This document shows, in pieces, positions 7,997 through 16,361 of a DNA stretch of 47,773 nucleotides. Where the stretch lies: NCBI GenBank assembly GCA_903831455.1, contig CAIKXV010000289.1, positions 1-47,773 of the forward strand. Reading direction: 5' to 3'. This DNA is from an uncultured Pseudomonadota bacterium (GTDB taxonomy: Bacteria > Pseudomonadota > Gammaproteobacteria > Burkholderiales > CAIKXV01). Numbering within the stretch: the first letter of the stretch is position 1; the number at the start of each line of letters is the position of its first letter. The notes beneath the pieces were generated by a model. The model did no database searches. It was given only the letters and a program-made list of their open reading frames with translations, and was not told where the DNA came from. Position numbers and translations under genes: made by a program.

Positions 7997-9007
7997 TCAG
8001 TCGATCCTGGCACCGGTGGCCTTCACCACCTTCGCCCAGATCTCGGCGTCGCGCTTGATGATCGCCGCCAGTTCCTGGGGCGTGGAGGTCACGATCTCGA
8101 TGCCCTGCGCGGTGAGCCGCTCCCGCACGTCGGGCTGCGCCAGCACGCGCAGGATCTCGGCATTGAGCCGGTTGACCACCGCGGCGGGCGTACCCGCCGG
8201 CGCAAGGAAGCCCTGCCACGACGTCACCTCGAACCCGGGAAAGCCCGCCTCGGCGAGGGTCGGGATGTCGGGCGCCGCCGGAGTGCGCTTCGCTTGCGCG
8301 ACACCCAGCGCGCGCACCTTGCCGGCGCGTACCTGGGCGATCGCGGTCGGGATGTTGTCGAACATCAGCGACACCTGTCCGGCCACCAGGTCGAGCATCG
8401 CCGGCGCGCCGCCCTTGTAGGGCACGTGGTTCATGCGGATGCCCGCGCGCAGGCTGAACAGTTCGGTGGTGAGGTGCGGCAGCGCACCGGTGCCGGTGGA
8501 CGCATAGTTGAGTTCGCCGGGCTTGCCGCGGGCGAGCGCGATCAGGTCCTTCACGTTGCGGACCGGCAGGGAGGGATGCACCACCAGCAGCACCGGCGTG
8601 ATCGCCGCCATCGCGATCGGGGCGAAATCGGTGAACGGGTTGTAGGGCAGCTTCGCGTAGAGGTAGGGCGCGATCGACTGGGTGGCCGTGACGGCGAGGA
8701 ACAGCGTGTAGCCGTCGGCCGGCGACTTCGCGACGAAATCCGCCGCGATGGTCCCGCCCGCTCCGGCCCGGTTCTCCACGATCACCGGCTGCCCCAGCGC
8801 GTCGCCCAGGCGCGCGCCCACCACGCGCGCGAGGATGTCCGAGATGCCGCCCGGCGCGAACCCGGCCACCAGCCGGATCGGCTTGACCGGCCAGTTCTGC
8901 GCCTGCGCAGGCGGGGACGACAGGACGGCCACGGCGGCCAGGGCGCCGGCGAGCGCGCCGTGCGTCGGCATGCATCGGGGGGCGAGTCGGGGGCGGTCGG
9001 TGTGCAT
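7997..9007 (-). CDS. Bug-family tripartite tricarboxylate transporter substrate-binding receptor
   Basis: 336-residue periplasmic receptor. Signal peptide core GALAGALAAVAVLSS with cleavage near AQAQ, then WPVKPIRLVAGFAPGG, VENRAGAGG, SPADGYTLF, HVPYKGGAPAM and FPGFEVTSWQGFLAPAGTP. The ATG at 9005-9007 is preferred because GGAGAG lies eight bases upstream; the open frame extends further but lacks signal-peptide character. It is divergent from the GntR regulator at 9168, with two palindromes between, so it is a likely regulatory target. The product of the 284-base-distant VOC gene downstream may belong to the same unit. Confidence 0.93.
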   Translation of the reverse strand: MHTDRPRLAPRCMPTHGALAGALAAVAVLSSPPAQAQNWPVKPIRLVAGFAPGGISDILARVVGARLGDALGQPVIVENRAGAGGTIAADFVAKSPADGYTLFLAVTATQSIAPYLYAKLPYNPFTDFAPIAMAAITPVLLVVHPSLPVRNVKDLIALARGKPGELNYASTGTGALPHLTTELFSLRAGIRMNHVPYKGGAPAMLDLVAGQVSLMFDNIPTAIAQVRAGKVRALGVAQAKRTPAAPDIPTLAEAGFPGFEVTSWQGFLAPAGTPAAVVNRLNAEILRVLAQPDVRERLTAQGIEIVTSTPQELAAIIKRDAEIWAKVVKATGARID

Positions 9008-9102
9008 CGGGGCACTCTCCATGGACGGGACGGACGGCGCGACGATCGCACCCGGATCCGGCGGGCACGAGCCCGGCCTGCGACCCACATTGTGCTCCAT
9101 GC

Positions 9103-9132
9103 GCATATCAATATGCTATTGTTGACATGTCA
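9103..9132. promoter_or_regulatory. Two palindromes in the divergent region: candidate GntR operator and promoters
   Basis: In DNA that is otherwise very GC-rich, this AT-rich stretch contains GCATAT-CA-ATATGC (9103-9116, 6-base arms) and the perfect palindrome TGACATGTCA (9123-9132). A TTGACA at 9122-9127 could be a -35 box for the regulator gene, though no good -10 follows. FCD-type GntR proteins commonly bind short palindromes in their own divergent promoter. Either palindrome could be the operator controlling both the Bug gene (7997-9007) and the regulator. Confidence 0.5.
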
Positions 9133-9167
9133 GCGCAGGTCGTCCGAGTCCCTGCCCTCCCCACGCC

Positions 9168-9926
9168 ATGCACCCGCGCACGCTTCCCCCTGCCCCCAGC
9201 GCCTCGCCGTCCACGGAGCCCGCCCCCATCGGCAGCGATACGCCACTGCTGTCCGACCAGGCCTACGAGCGCATCAAGCACGACATCATCGCCTGCACGC
9301 TCGCCCCGGGCGCCGAGATCTCCGAGTCCCAGCTCGGCCAGCAGTACGCGCTGGGCAAGGCCCCGATCCGCATGGCGCTGCAGAGGCTCGCCCACGAGGG
9401 GCTCGTCCGGGCGATGCCGCGGCGCGGCTACGTGGTGACCCCCGTCACCCTGCAGGGGATCCGCGACGTGTTCGAACTGCGGCTGCTGCTCGAGCCGCCC
9501 GCCGCGCGGCTGGCGGCGGGCCGGGTGGATGCCGCCCGGCTCAAGCTGCTCGACGACGTCTGCCGCGCCGGCTACCGCCCGGGTGACGCCGCCAGCACCC
9601 AGCGCTTCCTCGAGGCGAACAAGGCCTTCCACGTGGCCATCGCCCAGGCCACCGGCAACCACCGGCTCGCGCTGGCCATCGCCTCGCTGCTCGACGAGAT
9701 GACCCGCCTACTGCACATGGGGCTCGGCTCGCGCGACCGCAGCACCGAGATGCAGCACGAACATGGCGCGCTGGTGCGGGCACTGCGCCGCGGCGACGGG
9801 GCGACCGCCGAGACCATCTGCCGCGAGCAGATCGAGGCCGCCCGGCAGATGGTGGTGGCCGCCGCGCTCGCCAGCCGCACCCTGATGGATACCGCCATCC
9901 CCGCCCACGCCGGAGGACAACCATGA
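9168..9926 (+). CDS. GntR-family transcriptional regulator (FadR/FCD subfamily)
   Basis: 252 residues. After a Pro-rich 25-residue lead there is a winged helix-turn-helix (about 28-95) with the typical YERIKHDIIACTLAPG start and the recognition segment YALGKAPIRMALQRLAHEGLV ending in RRGYVVTPV. An all-helical FCD ligand-binding domain follows (about 105-235), with potential metal-binding residues such as the H of FHVAIAQATGN and the H-E-H around QHEHGAL. Such proteins usually repress catabolic operons until an organic acid binds. It is divergent from a Bug receptor gene and overlaps the next gene (ATGA), so it probably autoregulates and controls both sides. Confidence 0.93.
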   Translation: MHPRTLPPAPSASPSTEPAPIGSDTPLLSDQAYERIKHDIIACTLAPGAEISESQLGQQYALGKAPIRMALQRLAHEGLVRAMPRRGYVVTPVTLQGIRDVFELRLLLEPPAARLAAGRVDAARLKLLDDVCRAGYRPGDAASTQRFLEANKAFHVAIAQATGNHRLALAIASLLDEMTRLLHMGLGSRDRSTEMQHEHGALVRALRRGDGATAETICREQIEAARQMVVAAALASRTLMDTAIPAHAGGQP

Positions 9927-10441
9927 GCGTCGTGATGACCCCCGCGATGAGCCGCCTCGTGGCCGGCACCACCGCCGCCGCCGCGCGCGTGCGGCGAGAG
10001 CCGCAGCCGATGCTCGATGCCCTCCGCGGCTCGCTGTTCGACCTCGACCTGCTCGCCGAGGAACACCGGCGCGCCAGCCCCGACCGCTATACCCGCCACC
10101 TCGTGCACGCGGACCCCGACGGGCTGTTCTCGGTGCTGGCGATCGTCTGGGGGCCGGGCCAGGGCAGCCCGGTGCATGGCCACCACACCTGGTGCGCGGT
10201 GGGCGTGTACGCCGGCGAACTGGTCGAGACCTTCTACCGCGAGCAACCCGGCCACGCGGAGCCGGTCGCCGTGCGCGAGGTGCGTCGCCGCCCCGGCGAC
10301 CAGTGCTTCGACGCCGGTGGCCCCGGCATCCACCGCATCCGCAACGAGGGCCACGAGGTGGCCATCTCCATCCATGTCTACGGCGTCGGTGCCGATCGCA
10401 TCAGCACCGGCGTCAACCGGATCTACCCACCGGCCGCCTGA
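9923..10441 (+). CDS. Cysteine dioxygenase family cupin (thiol dioxygenase)
   Basis: 172-residue cupin of the cysteine dioxygenase family. The three-histidine non-haem iron site is visible: H85 and H87 in SPVHGHHTWC, and H137 in GGPGIHRIRN. The segment HTWCAVGVYAGELVETFY resembles bacterial thiol dioxygenases including 3-mercaptopropionate dioxygenases, so the substrate could be cysteine or another small thiol, oxidised to a sulfinate. The ATG overlaps the GntR stop by ATGA, an unusual coupling of a regulator with a thiol dioxygenase. No sulfur-related neighbour is present, so its place in this pathway is unclear. Confidence 0.82.
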   Translation: MSVVMTPAMSRLVAGTTAAAARVRREPQPMLDALRGSLFDLDLLAEEHRRASPDRYTRHLVHADPDGLFSVLAIVWGPGQGSPVHGHHTWCAVGVYAGELVETFYREQPGHAEPVAVREVRRRPGDQCFDAGGPGIHRIRNEGHEVAISIHVYGVGADRISTGVNRIYPPAA

Positions 10442-10570
10442 GGCGTCCGGCACCGTCCTCGGCCCCGGCCAGCCGGGTCGCCCGCACCCTGCCGGGCGCC
10501 CGGGTGATACCGTTCCCGACCTTTCGGCCCCAGGGCCGTCTTCCGCAACCCGCCATCCACGGAGTCCCGC

Positions 10571-11575
10571 ATGCGCGCAGTCGTGCTCAGGCAACACGGC
10601 ACCCTCGACAACCTCGAATTCGTCGCCGACTACCGCGACCCGGCCATCAAGGACGGGCACGTCATCCTGCGCACCCGCGCAACCTCGTTCAACTACCACG
10701 ACGTCTTCACCGTGCGCGGCATGCCCGGCATCAAGGTCCCGCTGCCGGTCATCATCGGCCTGGACCTCGCGGGCGAAATCATCGAGGTGGGTGCGGGCGT
10801 GGAGGGCTGGAAGGTCGGTGACCGGGTGCTGGTCAATCCGCTCAACCTGAAGGTCGGCCTGATGGGCGAGATGATGGACGGCGGCCTCGCCGAGAAGTGC
10901 CTCGTGCATGCAAGCCAGCTGATCCGCATGCCCGACGCCGTGTCCTTCGAGCAGGCCTGTTCGCTGCCCGTCGCCTACGGCACCGCCCACCGCATGATCA
11001 TGACCCACAAGACCATCAAGGCCGGCGACAAGGTGGTCGTGCTGGGCGCCTCGGGCGGCGTGGGCACCGGCTGCGTGCTGCTCGCGAAGATGCTCGGCGC
11101 CGAGGTCGTCGCCTGCGCCTCCAGCGAGGACAAGATCCAGCGACTGAAGGAACTGGGTGCCGACCACGTGATCAACTACAAGGACACCGACTTCTCCAAG
11201 TGGGTGATCGAGAAGTACGGCAAGCCCCAGCGGCGCAACTACGAGGGTGGGGCCGACGTGGTGATCAACTTCACCGGCGGCGACACCTGGGTCCCCTCGC
11301 TCAAGTGCGTGAAGCGCGGCGGCAGCGTGCTCACCTGCGGGGCGACCGCGGGCTTCGACCCGAAGGAGGATCTTCGCTACGTCTGGAGCTTCGAGCTCAA
11401 CATCAAGGGCTCCAACAGCTTCTACAACGAGGACCTGACCGCGCTGATGGACATGATCAGCAAGGGCACGATGAAGCCGGTGATCGACGTCGTGCTGCCC
11501 CTGGAGCGCGCGAAGGAAGGCCTGGCCCTGATCGAGAACCGCGAGGTCTTCGGCAAGGTCGTCGTCACGCCCTGA
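10571..11575 (+). CDS. Quinone-oxidoreductase-type (MDR superfamily) NAD(P)-dependent dehydrogenase
   Basis: 334 residues. GroES-like catalytic domain (about 1-125, with VIIGLDLAGEIIEVG and WKVGDRVLV) followed by a Rossmann domain holding LGASGGVGTGCVLLAKMLGA. The zinc-binding cysteines of true alcohol dehydrogenases are missing (SFNYHDVFTVRG replaces the catalytic Cys region), so it is probably zinc-free and acts on enones or quinones. The ribosome binding site GGAG lies seven bases before the ATG. It sits between the thiol dioxygenase (129-base gap) and the thioesterase (128-base gap) on the same strand. A reductase role on an unsaturated pathway intermediate is an inference. Confidence 0.85.
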   Translation: MRAVVLRQHGTLDNLEFVADYRDPAIKDGHVILRTRATSFNYHDVFTVRGMPGIKVPLPVIIGLDLAGEIIEVGAGVEGWKVGDRVLVNPLNLKVGLMGEMMDGGLAEKCLVHASQLIRMPDAVSFEQACSLPVAYGTAHRMIMTHKTIKAGDKVVVLGASGGVGTGCVLLAKMLGAEVVACASSEDKIQRLKELGADHVINYKDTDFSKWVIEKYGKPQRRNYEGGADVVINFTGGDTWVPSLKCVKRGGSVLTCGATAGFDPKEDLRYVWSFELNIKGSNSFYNEDLTALMDMISKGTMKPVIDVVLPLERAKEGLALIENREVFGKVVVTP

Positions 11576-11703
11576 GCGTCACGCCCCGTCGCCCGCGACC
11601 GAGGTCGCGGGCAGCCCCCGGGCGGCATCGTCGCCAGGGGTGCAACCCCACTTTCGAACCCACGAGCGGCCGCCGCGCCGCCCCCCCAGCGAGGAGATGC
11701 CTC

Positions 11704-12141
11704 ATGGCCGATGCACCCACCCCGGAACAGCTCAACGCCCGACTGGCCAAGAGCCCCTTCAACGCCTGGCTGAAGCTCGCCGTGACGAAGATCGAGGGCG
11801 ACACGATCGAGATGACCGCCGGCTGGCGGGAGGAGTGGGTCGTCAACGCCGAGCGCGGCTACACCCACGGGGGCATCCTGGCCGCGCTGGTCGACGTGGT
11901 CGCCGACTACGCGATCGCCGCGAAGAACGGCATGCCCGTGCCCACCATCGACCTGCGCGTCGACTACCACCGCGCCGCCAAGGGCGACATGCGCTGCGTG
12001 GGCAAGCTGGTGCGGCTCGGCAGCCAGTTCACCACCGCCGAGGCGTACGTCTACGATGCCAGCGGCGCCCTGTGCGCCAGCGGCCGCGGCACCTACTTCA
12101 CCGCGCCGCCTGCACCCCCGGCCGCGAAGCCCGCCGCCTGA
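11704..12141 (+). CDS. PaaI-family hotdog-fold thioesterase
   Basis: 145 residues with the hotdog fold of PaaI/YdiI-type acyl-CoA thioesterases. The central helix region reads YTHGGILAALVDVVADYAI, containing the HGG motif and the acidic residue (D) of this family, followed by TIDLRVDYHRAAKGD. It would hydrolyse an aryl- or acyl-CoA. A strong GAGGAG lies eight bases before the ATG at 11704; the frame open upstream is non-coding. The C-terminus is Ala/Pro-rich. It lies 39 bases before the UbiD gene, so they are probably cotranscribed, and it may release the free acid for decarboxylation or oxygenation. Confidence 0.88.
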   Translation: MADAPTPEQLNARLAKSPFNAWLKLAVTKIEGDTIEMTAGWREEWVVNAERGYTHGGILAALVDVVADYAIAAKNGMPVPTIDLRVDYHRAAKGDMRCVGKLVRLGSQFTTAEAYVYDASGALCASGRGTYFTAPPAPPAAKPAA

Positions 12142-12180
12142 GACCGGCCCACCGCGCCGCACGCGTCCCGAGGATCCGCC

Positions 12181-13794
12181 ATGCACGAGAATGAAGACTT
12201 CCGCCAGTTCCTCGACCGCCTGCGCGCGGAAGGCGAACTGGTCGACCTGCACCAGCCGGTCGACATCCGCCACATCGCCACCCTGGTCGACCAGTCGGAC
12301 AAGGCGCTGTATTTCCACGACGTCATCGGCTACGACATGCCGGTGGTGTCGGGCATCATCCGCTCGCAGAAGCGCGCGGTGATGTCGATGGGCGTGGAGC
12401 GCTACGGCGAGATCGAGGCGAAGCTGCAGCGCGGCCTGGTCGCCCCGATTCCCCCGAAGTACGTCGAGAAGGCGCCCTGCCAGGAGATCGTGATCAAGGG
12501 CGACGACGTCGACCTCTATCGCCTGCCGGTACCGATGTCCTCGATCTACGACGGCGGCCCGATGATCACCGCAGGCGTGGTGATCGCGCGCGACCCGGAG
12601 CACGGGATCAACGCCGGCATCTACCGCTTCATGGTGAAGGAGCGCAACCTCACCGGCATCGACATCGTCACGCCCAACAACATGCGCCTGTTCGCGCAGC
12701 GCGCCTACGAGCGCGGCGAGGCGCTCCCGATCTCGATTTCCATCGGCTGCCATCCGTTCGAGATCATGGGCACCGGCTACCGCGCGCCGCTGGGCGTGGA
12801 CGAACTGGCGATCGCCGGCGGCATCCGCGGCTCGGCCGTCGAACTCGCGCAGTGCGAGACCATCGACCTGCCGTGCATCGCCGGCTCGGAGATCGTGCTC
12901 GAGGCCGAGATCCTGCCCACCGGGTGGACGCACCCCGAGGGCCGGTTCGGCGAGTTCACCCGGCTGATGGGAGGCCTGCACTGGAACCCGCTGGTGAGGG
13001 TGAAGGCGGTCACCATGCGCCGCAACGCGGTCTACTACGCGCTGCACATGCCCTGGGAGAACACCTGGCTCGCCGCACCCACCCGCTATACCGCGATCCG
13101 CAGCGCGCTCAAGACGGCCGGCGTGCAGGTCAAGGACATCAACGTCACGCTGGGCGGCTGCGCGTTCTGGCACGCGGTCATCTCCATCCGCAAGCAGGCC
13201 GGCGAGGCCAAGAACGCGATGCTCGCGGCGCTGTCGGTGATGGATCTCAAGCACGTGGTCATCGTCGACGACGACATCGACGTGTTCAACCCGATGGACG
13301 TCGAGTGGGCGATCGCCACCCGCGTGCAGGGCGATCGCGACGTGGTGGTGATTCCCGGCGCCCGCGCCAAGCCGCTGGACCCCAGCCTCGCGGTGATGCC
13401 GCACGGCGTGGTGCCCACCGGTGCGAAGGTCGGCATCGACGCGACCATCGGCGAGGGCATCCCCACCGAGCGCTTCGAGCGTATCGCCTATGCCTATGCC
13501 GATCGGGCGAAGATCGCCGATTACGTGGGTGGCAAGGCCGATGCGCTGCCCGCCTCCGGCCAGGTGGGCGAGGACATGATCGAGACCCTGGCACGGCAAG
13601 TGCTTGAACTCATCGAGCCCGAGCCCCGCTACTACCAGGACATCGCCGCCCACTTCTCGGAGTACGATTTCCAGAGCGTCGCGCGGGCGCTGGGGCACCT
13701 GCACACGACCGGACGGCTGTGGCAGGACCCGAAGGGCAGGATGTGCCTGCGCAACTCGAAGTTCGCGGCGGTGGTGCCGGGCAAGGCCGGCTGA
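12181..13794 (+). CDS. UbiD-family prenylated-FMN-dependent decarboxylase
   Basis: 537 residues, full length for UbiD. The three catalytic residues of the family are recognisable: R149 in NAGIYRF, and E253 and E258 in HPEGRFGEF, the signature loop that holds prenylated FMN. The enzyme reversibly decarboxylates aromatic or alpha,beta-unsaturated acids in the cytoplasm and needs prFMN made by a UbiX partner, not seen here. The last 60 residues (YYQDIAAHFSEYDFQSVARALGHLHTTGRLW) look like a small helical, winged-helix-like extension. A GAGG precedes the ATG. Its position next to a thioesterase and a Rieske oxygenase points to an aromatic carboxylate substrate. Confidence 0.92.
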   Translation: MHENEDFRQFLDRLRAEGELVDLHQPVDIRHIATLVDQSDKALYFHDVIGYDMPVVSGIIRSQKRAVMSMGVERYGEIEAKLQRGLVAPIPPKYVEKAPCQEIVIKGDDVDLYRLPVPMSSIYDGGPMITAGVVIARDPEHGINAGIYRFMVKERNLTGIDIVTPNNMRLFAQRAYERGEALPISISIGCHPFEIMGTGYRAPLGVDELAIAGGIRGSAVELAQCETIDLPCIAGSEIVLEAEILPTGWTHPEGRFGEFTRLMGGLHWNPLVRVKAVTMRRNAVYYALHMPWENTWLAAPTRYTAIRSALKTAGVQVKDINVTLGGCAFWHAVISIRKQAGEAKNAMLAALSVMDLKHVVIVDDDIDVFNPMDVEWAIATRVQGDRDVVVIPGARAKPLDPSLAVMPHGVVPTGAKVGIDATIGEGIPTERFERIAYAYADRAKIADYVGGKADALPASGQVGEDMIETLARQVLELIEPEPRYYQDIAAHFSEYDFQSVARALGHLHTTGRLWQDPKGRMCLRNSKFAAVVPGKAG

Positions 13795-13893
13795 GCCACG
13801 CGGGCGCGAGGCGCCGCAGGGCCGCCGTCGGGCGGCCGGTGCGGACTGCACCCGATCGAGCAAACGACCCGCTCGTCACCAGGAGTTTCAGCC

Positions 13894-14358
13894 ATGTCAG
13901 GACAGTACGAAAAGCGGCTCGCCGAACTCGGCATCACGCTGCCCGAGGTACCCACGCCGGCGGCCAACTACGTCCCGTTCGTGATCACCGGCAATCTGGT
14001 CTTCCTGTCCGGGCAGGTCTGCAAGGCGGGCGGCGCCGTCACCCACCGCGGCAAGGTGGGTCGCGACCTCGATCTCGCCGCCGGCCGCGCGGCCGCGCGG
14101 CTGTGCGCGATCAACCTGATGGCCGCGCTCAAGCTCGCGATCGGCGACCTCGACCGGGTGGTTCGCCTGGTATCGGTACGCGGCTATGTCGCCTCCGACC
14201 CCTCGTTCACCGAGCAGCCGCAGGTGATCAACGGCGCCTCCGACCTGTTCGTGGAGGTCTTCGGCGAGGCGGGCCGTCACTCGCGCACCGCCATCGGCGT
14301 GGCCGTGCTGCCCTCCGACTGCACGGCCGAGGTCGATGCGGTGTTCGAAATCCGGTAA
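13894..14358 (+). CDS. RidA/YjgF family protein (first of two in the cluster)
   Basis: 154-residue member of the YjgF/YER057c/UK114 superfamily, longer than classical RidA (about 130) because of an N-terminal extension. It has ITGNLVFLSGQVC near residue 31, NLMAALKLAIGDLDRVVRLVSVRGYVAS in the middle and the C-terminal strand SRTAIGVAVLPSDCTAEVDAVFEI. The Arg that binds the carboxylate in RidA appears present in the HSRTAIG segment. RidA proteins deaminate imine/enamine intermediates, and relatives in catabolic clusters act on ring-cleavage products. A clear AGGAG lies nine bases before the ATG. It lies between UbiD and the Rieske oxygenase. Confidence 0.88.
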   Translation: MSGQYEKRLAELGITLPEVPTPAANYVPFVITGNLVFLSGQVCKAGGAVTHRGKVGRDLDLAAGRAAARLCAINLMAALKLAIGDLDRVVRLVSVRGYVASDPSFTEQPQVINGASDLFVEVFGEAGRHSRTAIGVAVLPSDCTAEVDAVFEIR

Positions 14359-14445
14359 TCCGGGCCGCCCGCGGCGGCGCGGGCAGTGACCGGCGCGGGT
14401 CCGCAGGGGGCGGGCCCGTGCGTTCTGGCAGGGGAGGCAGTGGCG

Positions 14446-15705
14446 ATGGCGCAGGCGATCGGGGTACGTCCCGTCGAGCAACTGGTGCAATGGCCGACGG
14501 ACGATCTGTCCCGCGTCCCGCTGCACATCTACGGCGACCGCGAGATCTACGCGTGGGAGCAGGACCGCATCTTCCGCGGGCCGACCTGGAACTTCCTCGC
14601 GCTCGAGTGCGAGATCCCGAAGCCGAACGACTACTGCCTCACGCGCGTGGGCGACACGCCGGTGATCGTGGTGCGCACCGAATCGGGTGGCATCAACGCG
14701 CTGGTCAACCGCTGCACCCACAAGGGATCGGTGCTCTGCTACGACTCCCGCGGCGAGGGCAAGCGGGCCTTCGTCTGCCCGTACCACGCGTGGAGCTTCG
14801 ACCAGTCCGGCGAACTGAAGGGCATCGCCTTCGAGAAGGGCGTCAACGGCCTGGGCGGCATGCCGCCGGGCTTCGACAAGTCCAGGCACGCGCTGACCCG
14901 CCTGCGGGTGGAGACGATCGAGGGGCTGGTGTTCGGCACCTTCAGCGAGCAGACCCCGTCGCTTGAGGAGTACCTCGGCGCGCCGATGGTCGCGCACATC
15001 CGCCGCACCATCCGCGGCCGGAAGATGCAGATCATCGGCCGCTACAACCACATCATGCCGAACAACTGGAAGCTGTACGTCGAGAACAGCCGCGACACGC
15101 ACCACCCGTCGCTGCTGCACGCGTTCTTCGCGACCTTCAAGCTCAACCGGCTCTCGGCCGAAGGGGGCATCCGCCACGACCCGCGCAACTGGCACCACAT
15201 GGTGTTCGCCAAGCGGCTCACCGACCAGGGCCACGAGGAGTACTCGCCCGGACGGCTGCGCACGATGAAGGCCGACTTCGGCCTGAACGATCCGTCGCTG
15301 ATCGCGCAGTGGATGGAGTTCGACGACAACATCACCAACGCGCTGATGAGCATCTTCCCCGGCTTCGTGCTGCAGCAGATCCTCAACTCGGTGGGCACGC
15401 GGCAGGTGATCACCCGCGGCCCCGACGAGTGCGAACTGGTGTGGACCGTCGTGAGTTTCGAGGACGACACGCCCGAGCAGCGCGCGATCCGCATCAAGCA
15501 GAGCAACCTCGTCGGCCCGCACGGCTACATCTCGATGGAGGACGGCGCGATCGGCGGCTTCGTGCAGCAGGGCATCCGCGGCGACCTCGACAAGCAGGCG
15601 GTGGTCGAGATGGGCGGCACGACCGCCGACGGCCAGCCCACGCGCGCCTCCGAGACCTCGGTGCGCGGCTTCTACAAGGCGTGGCGCGAGACGATGGGGG
15701 TATGA
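14446..15705 (+). CDS. Aromatic-ring-hydroxylating oxygenase alpha subunit, TphA2-like
   Basis: 419 residues. Rieske 2Fe-2S domain: C90 and H92 in RCTHKG, C111 and H114 in CPYHAW. Catalytic domain: bridging D217, iron ligands H220 and H225 in ENSRDTHHPSLLH, and a third ligand probably D366 in SMEDGAIGGFVQQG. From memory, long stretches (GIAFEKGV, GLVFGTFSE, GFVLQQI, ISMEDGA-GGFVQ, ETSVRGF-KA) closely match terephthalate 1,2-dioxygenase large subunit TphA2; the anthranilate/2-halobenzoate oxygenases are more distant relatives. The ATG at 14446 has GGGGAGG upstream, and the beta subunit overlaps by ATGA. No reductase gene is nearby. The substrate is inferred to be an aromatic carboxylate. Confidence 0.92.
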   Translation: MAQAIGVRPVEQLVQWPTDDLSRVPLHIYGDREIYAWEQDRIFRGPTWNFLALECEIPKPNDYCLTRVGDTPVIVVRTESGGINALVNRCTHKGSVLCYDSRGEGKRAFVCPYHAWSFDQSGELKGIAFEKGVNGLGGMPPGFDKSRHALTRLRVETIEGLVFGTFSEQTPSLEEYLGAPMVAHIRRTIRGRKMQIIGRYNHIMPNNWKLYVENSRDTHHPSLLHAFFATFKLNRLSAEGGIRHDPRNWHHMVFAKRLTDQGHEEYSPGRLRTMKADFGLNDPSLIAQWMEFDDNITNALMSIFPGFVLQQILNSVGTRQVITRGPDECELVWTVVSFEDDTPEQRAIRIKQSNLVGPHGYISMEDGAIGGFVQQGIRGDLDKQAVVEMGGTTADGQPTRASETSVRGFYKAWRETMGV

Positions 15706-16199
15706 ACATGGATCCCGCAGACCAGCTGACCCCGGCCCAGCGCGCGGCCATCGACCGGCTGATGGTCGACTACGTGCACGCGATCGACGAGGGGGAGTAC
15801 GAGCGCTGGCCGGGCTTCTTCACCGAGGACGGCCACTACCAGGTGACCGGCCGCGACAACCACGCCCGCGGCTGGGTGGCGGGCATGCTCCTGTGCGACA
15901 ACCGGGACATGATGATCGACCGGGTGTACTCGCTGCGCCAGGTCAACGTCTGGGAACCGCACGCCTATCGCCACGTGATCGGCCCCACCCGCGTGCTGGC
16001 GGTGGACGCCGACGGCACGGTGCACGCGCAGACCAACTACCTCTGCGTGCGCACCATGCACGATGGCGAGCAGCGCCTGTTTTCCTCCGGCCGATACCTC
16101 GACCGCATCGTGTTCGAGGCCGAGGCGGCCCGGCTGCGCCGACGCGACGTGATCGCCGACTCCAACCGCATCGACACCCTGCTGGTCATCCCGCTCTGA
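15702..16199 (+). CDS. Aromatic-ring-hydroxylating oxygenase beta subunit, TphA3-like
   Basis: 165 residues with the NTF2/SnoaL-like fold of oxygenase small subunits. RWPGFFTEDGHYQVTGRDNHARG, DRVYSLRQVNVWEPHAYRHVIG and RLFSSGRYLDRI are family landmarks and, from memory, resemble TphA3 of terephthalate dioxygenase. It has no metal site; it packs under the alpha trimer to form an a3b3 hexamer. The ATG overlaps the alpha-subunit stop (ATGA), ensuring matched synthesis. A second ATG two codons later (MNMDP) is an alternative start. Confidence 0.9.
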   Translation: MNMDPADQLTPAQRAAIDRLMVDYVHAIDEGEYERWPGFFTEDGHYQVTGRDNHARGWVAGMLLCDNRDMMIDRVYSLRQVNVWEPHAYRHVIGPTRVLAVDADGTVHAQTNYLCVRTMHDGEQRLFSSGRYLDRIVFEAEAARLRRRDVIADSNRIDTLLVIPL

Positions 16200-16361
16200 C
16201 TCCCGGCCGCCGGGGTCGCGTCCACCGGCCGCGGCGTCTGCGTACCCGAATCCGCGTGGGGGATCCGCGAGCCGCCGCACCGTGCCCCGCGCCCAGGGTC
16301 CGCAACACCCCCGCCATCCCGCCCCCAAGCCCCCAAAAGCCCTCGCCCTCGCACCCGCCCC
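16200..16361 (+). other. C-rich leader before the hydroxyacid dehydrogenase
   Basis: A 162-base gap whose last 60 bases on the plus strand are strongly C-rich and poor in G, running straight up to the ATG without any ribosome binding site. Such sequence is the preferred loading site of Rho, so partial Rho-dependent termination after the oxygenase genes is possible. No promoter-like hexamers were seen. Confidence 0.4.
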
